Program-made: the position numbers and the translations under genes
NCBI RefSeq assembly: GCF_010092425.1
Contig: NZ_CP048030.1
Coordinates: 248,001-312,000 of the forward strand
DNA length: 64,000 bases
Source of the DNA: Sinimarinibacterium sp. NLF-5-8
GTDB lineage: Bacteria; Pseudomonadota; Gammaproteobacteria; Nevskiales; Nevskiaceae
Reading direction: 5' to 3'
In this document: in pieces, positions 56,937 to 64,000 of the stretch
Numbering within the stretch: position 1 is the stretch's first letter
Layout: every line of letters begins with the position of its first letter
Notes under the pieces: generated by a model
Seen by the model: the letters and a program-made list of their open reading frames with translations, nothing else
Databases searched by the model: none
Told to the model about the DNA's origin: nothing

Positions 56937-57776
56937 TCAAGCGCTGCGCGCGATCGCGCCTTTGTTGACGCCCTCGTAAGCGCGCACCGCAACCCTGCGG
57001 CCAGGATGAAGCGGGCGCAGGCGGTTGGCGAGCTCAGCGGCAATACATTCAACGGTGGTATCGCTGTCCAGCACATCCACATGCGTGTCGGGCAGGGCCA
57101 GTTGGTAATGGCCTTCCTGTGCGCGATAGGCCACGCGCAGACGGCCATTGCTGTGGGCGATCACATCCTCGCGGCTGGCAAGATAAATATCGGTCCAGCG
57201 CGCGGCCACCGCACGTTCTGATGCGGCGCTGCGCTGATCATCGACTCGGATGTCCACCCGTGAGCGATGGCCGTGAGCAATCCGCTGGCAGGCGCCCAGG
57301 TGTTTTTTGAGGCCGTGGGTGTAGTGGTAATACGCGCCGTCGATGATCTCGGGGCGCAAGGTGAGGCCAATCTCGGCCACGCTTTCCGGCACTTCGGCTT
57401 TGAGCGCGGGCAGCAGGTCGGCAGCGACGCTGGCGGCGTTGATTTCAGTGGCGTCAATCAGGCGGATGGCGCAATCGGGCGATTGATGCTCGATGGCGCC
57501 GATGGCGCTGCGAAAGTGCAGATGGGTGTCATTGCCGCTGGCGTGGATTTGCAACTCGCTGGCGCGTTGGGGAATCAGCAGGCGGTGGTCGCTGTGGGCG
57601 TCGATGCGGCGTTTGAGGCGTTTTTTGACTTCGCTGAAATCCAGGATCATGGATTGATCGTCGAGCGTGCCGGTCAGTTCGATATCCACGATCCAGCTTT
57701 CCCCGACCAGGCCGCGGCCACTATCCAGAAACGCGCAATCCAGGGTGGTGAGGTGCTCAACAAATAGGGTGGTCAT
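56937..57776 (-). CDS. tandem 6-pyruvoyl-tetrahydropterin/6-carboxy-tetrahydropterin synthase-like protein
   Basis: A 279-residue protein with two T-fold-like halves, versus 120-150 residues for one PTPS/QueD domain. The N-terminal half has LDDQSMILDFSEVKKRLKRR followed by IDAHSDHRLL, equivalent to the GMVxDF and LDH parts of the family, but GESW where the zinc-binding HGH is expected. The C-terminal half has RIAHGHRSRVDIRVDD, matching the zinc motif, and TTVECIAAELANRL, like the PTxEN end. The functional parts are thus split between halves. It probably acts on a pterin or related compound; the pathway is not shown by neighbours. Confidence 0.8.
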   Translation of the reverse strand: MTTLFVEHLTTLDCAFLDSGRGLVGESWIVDIELTGTLDDQSMILDFSEVKKRLKRRIDAHSDHRLLIPQRASELQIHASGNDTHLHFRSAIGAIEHQSPDCAIRLIDATEINAASVAADLLPALKAEVPESVAEIGLTLRPEIIDGAYYHYTHGLKKHLGACQRIAHGHRSRVDIRVDDQRSAASERAVAARWTDIYLASREDVIAHSNGRLRVAYRAQEGHYQLALPDTHVDVLDSDTTVECIAAELANRLRPLHPGRRVAVRAYEGVNKGAIARSA

Positions 57777-57937
57777 GGCAGCCCGCAAAAAAATGATGAG
57801 CCATTTTAGGCGTTTGCCTGCGCGCGCGCTGCATATTCATAGAACGATTTGGCTTTCTGCACGGTTTTTGCAGCTTTTGGGCGTGCAGGTTTTTAAGCTG
57901 CGCGCCGCGGGTTTGATGGCAGGATCTTTGGAGAGCA

Positions 57938-59467
57938 GTGTTGAACGCAGGTTTGAGTGTCAAGGTATTGCTGGTCGCAGTAGTGCTGGGATTCAGCGGT
58001 ATGGCGCAGGCCACCAATGGCTACTTTGCGCATGGCTACAGCGCGGCTCAAAACGCCATGGGTGGTGCCGGTACGGCGCTGCCGGAGGATGCGCTGATTG
58101 CGGCGATCAACCCTGCCGGACAGGTGTGGGCCAGTGATCGGCTGGATTTTGCCCTGAGCCTGTTTTCGCCGAGCCGCAGCTATGCCGCCGGGCCGGTGGG
58201 GGGCGATGCGGCGCAGAGCATCGTGCGTATCAACGAAGGCGGAGTGAGCAGTGACAACTCGCTGTTTTTCATTCCCGGCTTTGCCTATTCACGGATGATC
58301 GATGAGCAGTCCAGTTGGGGCGTTACGTTCTACGGCAACGGCGGTATGAACACCGAATACCACGGTAACAGCGCGCACTTTGGTGAGGGTTTTGCCGTGG
58401 GGCTGGGGCTGGGTGACGGCCTCATCAATCTGCAAACGCAGTGCGAAGGCACGCTGGGCGGCGGGGCGCCGGTCAATGGCGCGCGCGATACCGCTGGTTT
58501 TTGCGGCAATGGCGATCCCAACGCCGGGGTGAATCTGATGCAGGCGTTTTTGATGCCCAGCTATGCTCGCAAAATCGGCGAGCGCGCATCAATTGGGATT
58601 GGTCCGATTGTGGCCGCGCAGCGGTTTCGTGCCGATGGCTTACAGGCATTTGCCAAGTTTTCCAACGCGCCGGAGCGGGTCAGCGATAACGGCTATGAGA
58701 TGTCTTACGGCTACGGCGCGCGCGTGGGGTTTTTAACCGCATTGATTGGCAGCGTAACTTTGGGCGGCTCTTATCAAAGCAAAATCAAGATGAGCCGGTT
58801 TAAAAAGTACGAGGGCTTGTTTGCCGAGCGTGGCGGCTTTGATATTCCGCAATCGTGGAATGTGGGTGTCTCGCTGCAACCGATCGCGCGCTTGCACCTG
58901 GTGGCTGATTTTCAGCGGATTTATTTTGGTCAAACCAAATCGGTCGGCAATGCGTTTGACAGCAATGATTTTGTCATCAACTGCGCGCGCCCCCGGCTTT
59001 TGGCCGGCATGGGCTTTGGCGGCAGCACCGATGCAAGCCCCGCCTGCCTGGGGGCTGACAGCGGTCCTGGCTTTGCCTGGCGCAACGTCAGCGTTTACAA
59101 GCTCGGCGCGCAATATCGCTGGTCTGCGATCAAATTGCGAGCCGGATACAGCCATACACGCCAGCCGATTGCGGCCGCCGATGTGCTGTTCAACATCCTC
59201 GCGCCCGGTGTGGTGGAAGACCATTACACGCTCGGCGGCAGCTATCAGTACTCGCCCAGAATCAGCTTTGATATGGCGGCGATGTATGCGCCGTCCAAAA
59301 CAGTTAGCGGCAAAAATCCGCTGAGTAATACGGACGCCACCGCCCTGCAACTGGTGCTGGGCACGGCTGATCCGACGGCATTTGGTGAAGACGCAAATGA
59401 TCAAACCATTGATCTGAACATGCACCAATGGCAGCTCACCTTTGCCGTGAGTTATCACTTTAATTAA
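57938..59467 (+). CDS. OmpP1/FadL-family outer-membrane transporter
   Basis: A 509-residue beta-barrel protein that imports hydrophobic compounds such as long-chain fatty acids. A signal peptide ends near MAQA. The mature N-terminus TNGYFAHGYSAAQNAMGGAG then TALPEDALIAAINPAG is the FadL hatch signature with NPAG. The C-terminus ends LTFAVSYHFN with the terminal aromatic pattern. Pairs of cysteines in loops suggest disulfides. The start is GTG at 57938 or TTG at 57941; GGAGAG upstream fits TTG slightly better. Confidence 0.92.
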   Translation: MLNAGLSVKVLLVAVVLGFSGMAQATNGYFAHGYSAAQNAMGGAGTALPEDALIAAINPAGQVWASDRLDFALSLFSPSRSYAAGPVGGDAAQSIVRINEGGVSSDNSLFFIPGFAYSRMIDEQSSWGVTFYGNGGMNTEYHGNSAHFGEGFAVGLGLGDGLINLQTQCEGTLGGGAPVNGARDTAGFCGNGDPNAGVNLMQAFLMPSYARKIGERASIGIGPIVAAQRFRADGLQAFAKFSNAPERVSDNGYEMSYGYGARVGFLTALIGSVTLGGSYQSKIKMSRFKKYEGLFAERGGFDIPQSWNVGVSLQPIARLHLVADFQRIYFGQTKSVGNAFDSNDFVINCARPRLLAGMGFGGSTDASPACLGADSGPGFAWRNVSVYKLGAQYRWSAIKLRAGYSHTRQPIAAADVLFNILAPGVVEDHYTLGGSYQYSPRISFDMAAMYAPSKTVSGKNPLSNTDATALQLVLGTADPTAFGEDANDQTIDLNMHQWQLTFAVSYHFN

Positions 59468-59502
59468 AGCGCGCGCTTGCGGGCTGCTCTACGGCGCAGG
59501 CG

Positions 59503-59526
59503 GCTGGGTAGGCTAAAATACCCAGC
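59503..59526 (+). terminator. hairpin between the FadL-like gene and gltX
   Basis: GCTGGGTA-GGCTAAAA-TACCCAGC, an 8-base-pair stem followed by TTTCCTGCGCTTTTTT. It probably terminates the porin gene, and the loop's TAAAAT may be part of the gltX promoter. Confidence 0.5.
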
Positions 59527-59561
59527 TTTCCTGCGCTTTTTTGCGCGTCACGATTTTTGCC

Positions 59562-60980
59562 ATGACCGTCGTTACCCGTTTTGCCCCCAGCCCCACCGGC
59601 TTTTTGCACATTGGCGGCGCGCGCACTGCGCTGTTTTCGTATTTGTACGCCAAGCGTTTTGGCGGCAAGTTCTTGCTGCGCATCGAAGACACCGACCGCG
59701 AACGCTCCACCCAAGAAGCCGTGGATGCGATCTTTGAAGGCATGAAGTGGCTGGGGCTGCATTCTGACTTTGACGAGATTTATCAAACCCAGCGCTTTGA
59801 TCGCTATAAAGCCGTGATTGCGCAGATGCTCGAAGACGGTACCGCCTACCGCTGCTATTGCAGCCGCGAGGAACTGGATCAACTGCGCGCCGAACAGCAA
59901 GCGCGTAAAGAAAAGCCGCGCTATGACGGCCGCTGGCGGCCTGAACCGGGCAAAACCCTGCCACCGATCCCCGAAGGCGTGGAGCCGGTGATTCGCTTTA
60001 AAAACCCCACCGAAGGGCAGGTGGTGTTGAATGATCTGGTCAAAGGCGAAATTGTTTTTGATAACAAGGAACTGGATGACTTGATCATCGCCCGCGCCGA
60101 CGGCACGCCCACTTACAACTTCTGCGTGGTGGTGGATGACTGGGACATGGGCATCACCCACGTCATTCGCGGCGACGATCACGTCAACAATACCCCGCGC
60201 CAGATCAACATTTTGCGCGCGCTCGGTGCCACGCCGCCGCAATACGCGCATGTGGCAATGATTCTGGGCAGCGACGGTGCCAAGCTCTCCAAGCGTCACG
60301 GCGCGCTTGGCGTCATGGAATACCGCGCAATGGGCTTTTTGCCAGAGGCGATGCTCAATTACCTGGTGCGTCTGGGCTGGAGCCACGGCGATCAGGAGCT
60401 GTTCACGCGCCAGGAAATGATCGAAAAGTTTGATTTTGATCACGTCTCCGCCAGCCCCTCGCGTTTTGATATGGAAAAAGCCTATTGGGTTAATCACCAA
60501 TATCTGAAAACGGCGGATCTGGATGAAGTTGCCGGTGAGTTTGACTGGCACTTGCGTCAGCAAAACCTTGATCCCGCCAACGGCCCCGACATCAAGGACG
60601 TGATCGTGCAACAGCGCGAACGCTGCCGCACGCTGTTAGAGATGGCCGAAAAATCCGCCTTTTTCTACGCCGATTTAACCGGCTACAACGAAAAAGACGC
60701 CAAAAAACATTTAACCGCCGAAGCCGCCGACGTGCTCACCGCACTGGGCGCAGAGCTGGCGGCGCTGTCGGCGTGGGAGGCTGAGGCCATTCACACCAGC
60801 GTCAACGGCTTTGCCGAAGCGCGCGCGCTCAAGCTGGCCAAGGTGGCGCAGCCGATTCGCGTGGCCTGCTGTGGCATGGCGGTGTCACCGCCCATCGACC
60901 AGACCCTGTTGTTGCTGGGACGTGAGCGCACCCTGGCGCGGCTCCGCGCCGCCGTGGATTTCGTGCGTCAGGCTGGATGA
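59562..60980 (+). CDS. gltX: glutamyl-tRNA synthetase
   Basis: A 472-residue class-I aminoacyl-tRNA synthetase. The HIGH motif is in FAPSPTGFLHIGGARTALF at the N-terminus and KMSKS is AKLSKRHGALG. ATG 59562 gives the standard MTVVTRFAPSPTG start; a longer frame adds 7 residues. The C-terminal anticodon-binding helical domains are complete. The mscS-like gene starts 14 bases after its stop. Confidence 0.97.
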   Translation: MTVVTRFAPSPTGFLHIGGARTALFSYLYAKRFGGKFLLRIEDTDRERSTQEAVDAIFEGMKWLGLHSDFDEIYQTQRFDRYKAVIAQMLEDGTAYRCYCSREELDQLRAEQQARKEKPRYDGRWRPEPGKTLPPIPEGVEPVIRFKNPTEGQVVLNDLVKGEIVFDNKELDDLIIARADGTPTYNFCVVVDDWDMGITHVIRGDDHVNNTPRQINILRALGATPPQYAHVAMILGSDGAKLSKRHGALGVMEYRAMGFLPEAMLNYLVRLGWSHGDQELFTRQEMIEKFDFDHVSASPSRFDMEKAYWVNHQYLKTADLDEVAGEFDWHLRQQNLDPANGPDIKDVIVQQRERCRTLLEMAEKSAFFYADLTGYNEKDAKKHLTAEAADVLTALGAELAALSAWEAEAIHTSVNGFAEARALKLAKVAQPIRVACCGMAVSPPIDQTLLLLGRERTLARLRAAVDFVRQAG

Positions 60981-60993
60981 TCGCAGGTCATCG

Positions 60994-62250
60994 ATGATCG
61001 ACGACTTCATGGCACTGCTGACGGCGCAGCCGTGGGCGCAAACGCTGCTCGGACTGGCGGCGCTGGCGCTGGTGGCGTGGCTGGCTGACGTGCTGACCCG
61101 CCGTGTGTTACTGCGCGTGATGCGTGCGGCTACGCAGCGCACCGCGTGGCGCTGGGACGATGCGTTTTACGACCACCACGTCTTTGCGCGACTGGCGCAC
61201 ATGGTGCCCGCGCTGGTGGTACAGATCGGCATCGTCTGGGTGCCGGGGATTGCCGAACGGATTGCTGACGGCATTGCCAACGTCGCGCAGGCGGGCGCGG
61301 TGCTGGTGGCGCTGTTTGCAGGCAGCGCGATGCTGACGGCGCTGGAATCGCTGTATCAGGCCACGCCCAACGCGCGCACCGGCTCGATCAAGGGCTATGT
61401 GCAAATGGCCAAGATCGTGCTGTTTCTGGTCGGCACGGTCATCCTCATTGCGTTTTTGATCGGGCGCTCGCCGCTGTTGTTGCTGTCGGGCCTCGGCGCG
61501 GTGTCGGCGGTGCTGCTGCTGGTGTTCAAGGACACCATTCTCGGCATCGTCGCCAGCGTGCAACTGGCTTCCAACGACATGCTGCGCGTGGGCGACTGGA
61601 TCACCATGCCGCAGGTCAACGCCGATGGTCACGTCATTGATATCGCGTTGCACACTGTCAAGGTGCAGAACTGGGACAAGACCATCATCACTATCCCGAC
61701 GTGGCGGCTGATCTCCGATTCGTACCAGAACTGGCGCGGGATGCGCATGAGCGGTGCGCGGCGCATCAAACGCGCGCTGGTGATCGATACCAGCAGCGTG
61801 CGGTTTCTGCATGCGGGCGAGCGTCAGGCGCTGTCGCGTTTCCGCTTGCTGGATGAGTATTTGCGGCGCAAGGATGACGAACTGGAGCAGTGGAATCAGG
61901 CGCTGGGCGAGCAGGGCAAGGTGACGGTCAATCAGCGGCGGCTGACCAATCTCGGCACGTTTCGCGCCTACACGCAGGCGTATCTGGGCGTGCACGCCGA
62001 GGTCGATCATCAGCAATCCTGCATGGTGCGGCTGCTCGATCCCACGCCCGCCGGGACGCCGATGGAGGTGTACTGCTTTGCTGCCACGATTGTGTGGGCG
62101 GAATACGAGCGCATCCAGTCCGATATTTTTGATCACCTGATTGCGATCCTGCCGGAGTTCGGGCTGTCGGTGTTCCAACAGCCATCGGGCATGGATGTGC
62201 GCAGGGCGCTGGCACCCTCGACGCTGGTAGAATCGCCACATGCCTTGTGA
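60994..62250 (+). CDS. MscS-family mechanosensitive ion channel (YbdG-like)
   Basis: A 418-residue inner-membrane protein with about five N-terminal helices and an MscS pore-lining helix plus cytoplasmic domain (LLSGLGAVSAVLLLVFKDTI then LGIVASVQLASNDMLRVGDW). The length and the NWDKTIITIPTWRLISDSYQ then NWRGM segment match the YbdG subgroup, which has a cytoplasmic insert (residues about 255-310) absent from MscS. It gates under osmotic downshock. The start is ATG 60994, immediately downstream of gltX. Confidence 0.91.
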   Translation: MIDDFMALLTAQPWAQTLLGLAALALVAWLADVLTRRVLLRVMRAATQRTAWRWDDAFYDHHVFARLAHMVPALVVQIGIVWVPGIAERIADGIANVAQAGAVLVALFAGSAMLTALESLYQATPNARTGSIKGYVQMAKIVLFLVGTVILIAFLIGRSPLLLLSGLGAVSAVLLLVFKDTILGIVASVQLASNDMLRVGDWITMPQVNADGHVIDIALHTVKVQNWDKTIITIPTWRLISDSYQNWRGMRMSGARRIKRALVIDTSSVRFLHAGERQALSRFRLLDEYLRRKDDELEQWNQALGEQGKVTVNQRRLTNLGTFRAYTQAYLGVHAEVDHQQSCMVRLLDPTPAGTPMEVYCFAATIVWAEYERIQSDIFDHLIAILPEFGLSVFQQPSGMDVRRALAPSTLVESPHAL

Positions 62251-62307
62251 TGATCCCCTGATGTTGTTGCGAACGTGCGCGCGGCTGAAGGCCGCTGCGT
62301 AAAGGGT

Positions 62308-62335
62308 TTGACGCCACCCCTGGCACTTCTATTTT
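62308..62335 (+). promoter_or_regulatory. candidate thrS promoter
   Basis: TTGACG (62308-62313), 16-base spacer, TATTTT (62330-62335), 54 bases before the thrS start. Confidence 0.5.
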
Positions 62336-62388
62336 TCACGCTGAGGTGATTTTTTCGATCATTTTCGGCGCTTTCATGCAAAAAACTC

Positions 62389-64000
62389 ATGTCCATTCAA
62401 ATTACCTTTCCCGACGGCAACCAAAAATCCTTTGACGCGCCGATCACCGGCTTTGACATCGCCAAAGGCATTTCGCCCGGACTGGCCAAAAAGGCCGCAG
62501 TGATTGAGGTCAACGGCGAGCTGTGGGATTTGACCCGTGCGATTGACCGCGATGCCAAAATCGCCATCGTCACCCGCGACAAGCCCGAGGCGCTGGAAGT
62601 GATCCGCCACGACGCCGCGCACGTCATGGCGCAGGCTGTCCAGGAACTGTTTCCCGGCACCCAGATCACCTTTGGCCCGGCCACCGAAGTGGGCTTTTAT
62701 TACGACTTTGCGCGCGCCACACCGTTTACCGATGCCGATCTGGAAAAAATCGAAGCCAAGATGCGTGAGATCGTCAAACGCGATTTGCCGATTACCCGCG
62801 AAGTGTGGCCGCGCGAGCGTGTGATCGCGTTTTTCAATGAAAGCGGCGAAACCTTCAAAGCCCAATGGGTGCAAGAAGGCATTGGCGCGGATGAGGTCAT
62901 CAGCATTTATCGCCAGGGCGATCAATGGCTGGATATGTGCCTGGGGCCGCACTTGCCCTCCACCGGCAAACTCGGCACTGCGTTCAAGCTGACCAAAGTC
63001 TCCGGCGCCTACTGGCGCGGCGATGCCAAAAACGCGCAGTTGCAGCGCATTTACGGCGTCGCTTTTGCCACCGAAGATGAGCTCAAAGCCCATCTGCGCA
63101 TGGTTGAAGAAGCCGAAAAGCGCGACCACCGCAAACTCGGGCGCGCGCTGGATTTGTTCCATATTCAGGAAGAAGCCGTCGGCCAGGTGTTCTGGCATCC
63201 CAAGGGCTGGTCGCTGTACCGCACGCTGCAAAACTATGTGCGCGCACAGCTCGATGCGGCTGATTACGAAGAAGTGCACACGCCGCTGCTGGTCGATCGC
63301 AAGCTGTGGGAAGCCTCCGGCCACTGGGCCAATTACCGGCAAAACATGTTTATTGCCGAGGTGGACGAAGGCCGCGACGCCAGCGGCAACGAGCACAAAA
63401 CCATTTTGGCGGTCAAGCCGATGAACTGCCCCTGCCATGTGCAGATTTTCAAGCAGGGCATTCGCTCCTATCGTGATCTGCCGCTGCGCATGGCCGAGTT
63501 TGGCGCCTGCCACCGCTACGAACCCTCTGGCGCGCTGCACGGCCTGATGCGCGTGCGCGGCTTTGTCCAGGACGATGCCCACATTTTTTGCACTGAAGAC
63601 CAAATCAGCAGCGAGACCGTGGCGTTTTGCGACCTGCTCAAGCGCATGTACAAAGACCTCGGCTTTGAGCAGGTTAGTGTCAAGTTTTCCGATCGTCCTG
63701 AAGATCGTTCCGGCGATGATGCGATCTGGGACAAGGCCGAAGGCGCGCTCAAGCGCGCGGTGGAGCAGGCCGGTTTGCCGTACACGATGAACCCCGGCGA
63801 AGGCGCGTTTTACGGTCCCAAGCTGGAGTTTGTGCTGCGCGACGCCATTGGCCGCGACTGGCAATGCGGCACGCTGCAAGTGGACTTTTTAATGCCGCAG
63901 CGTTTGGACGCCGAGTTTGTCGCCGAAGACGGCAGCCGCCAGCGTCCGGTGATGTTGCACCGCGCGGTGTTGGGCAGCTTTGAGCGCTTCATCGGCATCC
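62389..64000 (+). CDS. thrS: threonyl-tRNA synthetase, 3' truncated by the window end
   Basis: The first 537 codons of a class-II synthetase of about 640 residues. The start is ATG 62389, giving [18 protein letters not shown] and a TGS domain (about residues 1-62). The editing domain has [20 protein letters not shown] (HxxxH metal site). The catalytic core shows [20 protein letters not shown] with the zinc Cys, the motif-2 region [20 protein letters not shown] and [11 protein letters not shown]. The anticodon-binding domain lies beyond the window. infC and the rest of the usual thrS operon are expected downstream. Confidence 0.97.
   Translation, partial: MSIQITFPDGNQKSFDAPITGFDIAKGISPGLAKKAAVIEVNGELWDLTRAIDRDAKIAIVTRDKPEALEVIRHDAAHVMAQAVQELFPGTQITFGPATEVGFYYDFARATPFTDADLEKIEAKMREIVKRDLPITREVWPRERVIAFFNESGETFKAQWVQEGIGADEVISIYRQGDQWLDMCLGPHLPSTGKLGTAFKLTKVSGAYWRGDAKNAQLQRIYGVAFATEDELKAHLRMVEEAEKRDHRKLGRALDLFHIQEEAVGQVFWHPKGWSLYRTLQNYVRAQLDAADYEEVHTPLLVDRKLWEASGHWANYRQNMFIAEVDEGRDASGNEHKTILAVKPMNCPCHVQIFKQGIRSYRDLPLRMAEFGACHRYEPSGALHGLMRVRGFVQDDAHIFCTEDQISSETVAFCDLLKRMYKDLGFEQVSVKFSDRPEDRSGDDAIWDKAEGALKRAVEQAGLPYTMNPGEGAFYGPKLEFVLRDAIGRDWQCGTLQVDFLMPQRLDAEFVAEDGSRQRPVMLHRAVLGSFERFIGI

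Noticed and set aside
62251-62388. tRNA-like operator or T-box upstream of thrS
   Set aside because: Only a 5-base-pair GCGGC/GCCGC hairpin is seen, no anticodon-like arm; too short for a riboswitch.

Overview
The window looks like chromosomal DNA of a GC-rich gammaproteobacterium, with a horizontally acquired metal-resistance block on its left side. The core gene order trpG-trpD-trpC, then a divergent Crp/Vfr-type regulator, an OsmC-like protein and speD is the order known from Pseudomonas and the Xanthomonadales. The nuclease/helicase pair, the class-1 SpeD and the double-domain pterin-synthase-like protein would also fit Xanthomonadales or Nevskiales relatives. I cannot fix the genus from sequence alone.

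Region 1 (1 to about 17,700) is a metal-resistance island. It holds the end of a CzcA-type RND pump, a HupE/UreJ-type membrane protein, a single-anchor envelope protein, a small periplasmic His/Asp protein and an MFS exporter with a His-rich tail. These are followed by the multicopper oxidase and outer-membrane pair copA-copB, a decayed copG (DUF411) relic, a glutaredoxin-MauE fusion, a DUF305 membrane protein, a CopR/CopS-type two-component system and a YHS-containing Cu+ P-type ATPase. The right end is scarred: an inverted, degenerate copy of the glutaredoxin-MauE leader, a methyltransferase gene, and a frameshifted IS3-family OrfA remnant lie just before trpG. Alternating CG tracts such as GCGCGCGC are nearly absent here and very common afterwards, which supports a foreign origin.

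Region 2 (17,791 to 25,041) is core: trpGDC, crp, osmC-like, speD, a CDF zinc exporter, then DUF488 and nnrS as an overlapping pair. A dispersed palindromic repeat occupies 25,042 to 25,434. Region 3 (25,435 to 28,040) is a second, compact copA-copB operon with native base composition, so the cell carries two periplasmic copper-oxidation systems.

Region 4 (28,149 to 38,336) is metabolic and all on the minus strand: cysJ-cysI (sulfite reduction), ilvD (branched-chain amino acids), two secreted PHB-depolymerase-like esterases (one a lipoprotein on a Thr-Pro stalk), and an Old Yellow Enzyme-like reductase coupled to a short-chain dehydrogenase. Region 5 (38,421 to 43,121) is a divergent glycosylation locus: a 1040-residue protein with two GT-C glycosyltransferase modules around a soluble beta domain, facing a GtrA flippase-like protein and a polyprenyl-phosphate sugar synthase. 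This is the most interesting uncharacterised system in the window.

Region 6 (43,246 to 64,000) holds an AddB-like/AddA-like recombination nuclease pair, ferredoxin fdxA, a Nudix hydrolase, tRNA-Leu(CAA), an MltD-type lytic transglycosylase, proline iminopeptidase, a POT peptide transporter, catalase, a tandem pterin-synthase-like protein, a FadL/OmpP1 porin, gltX, a YbdG-like mechanosensitive channel and the start of thrS. Peptide uptake and proline iminopeptidase are adjacent and probably cooperate in using peptides.
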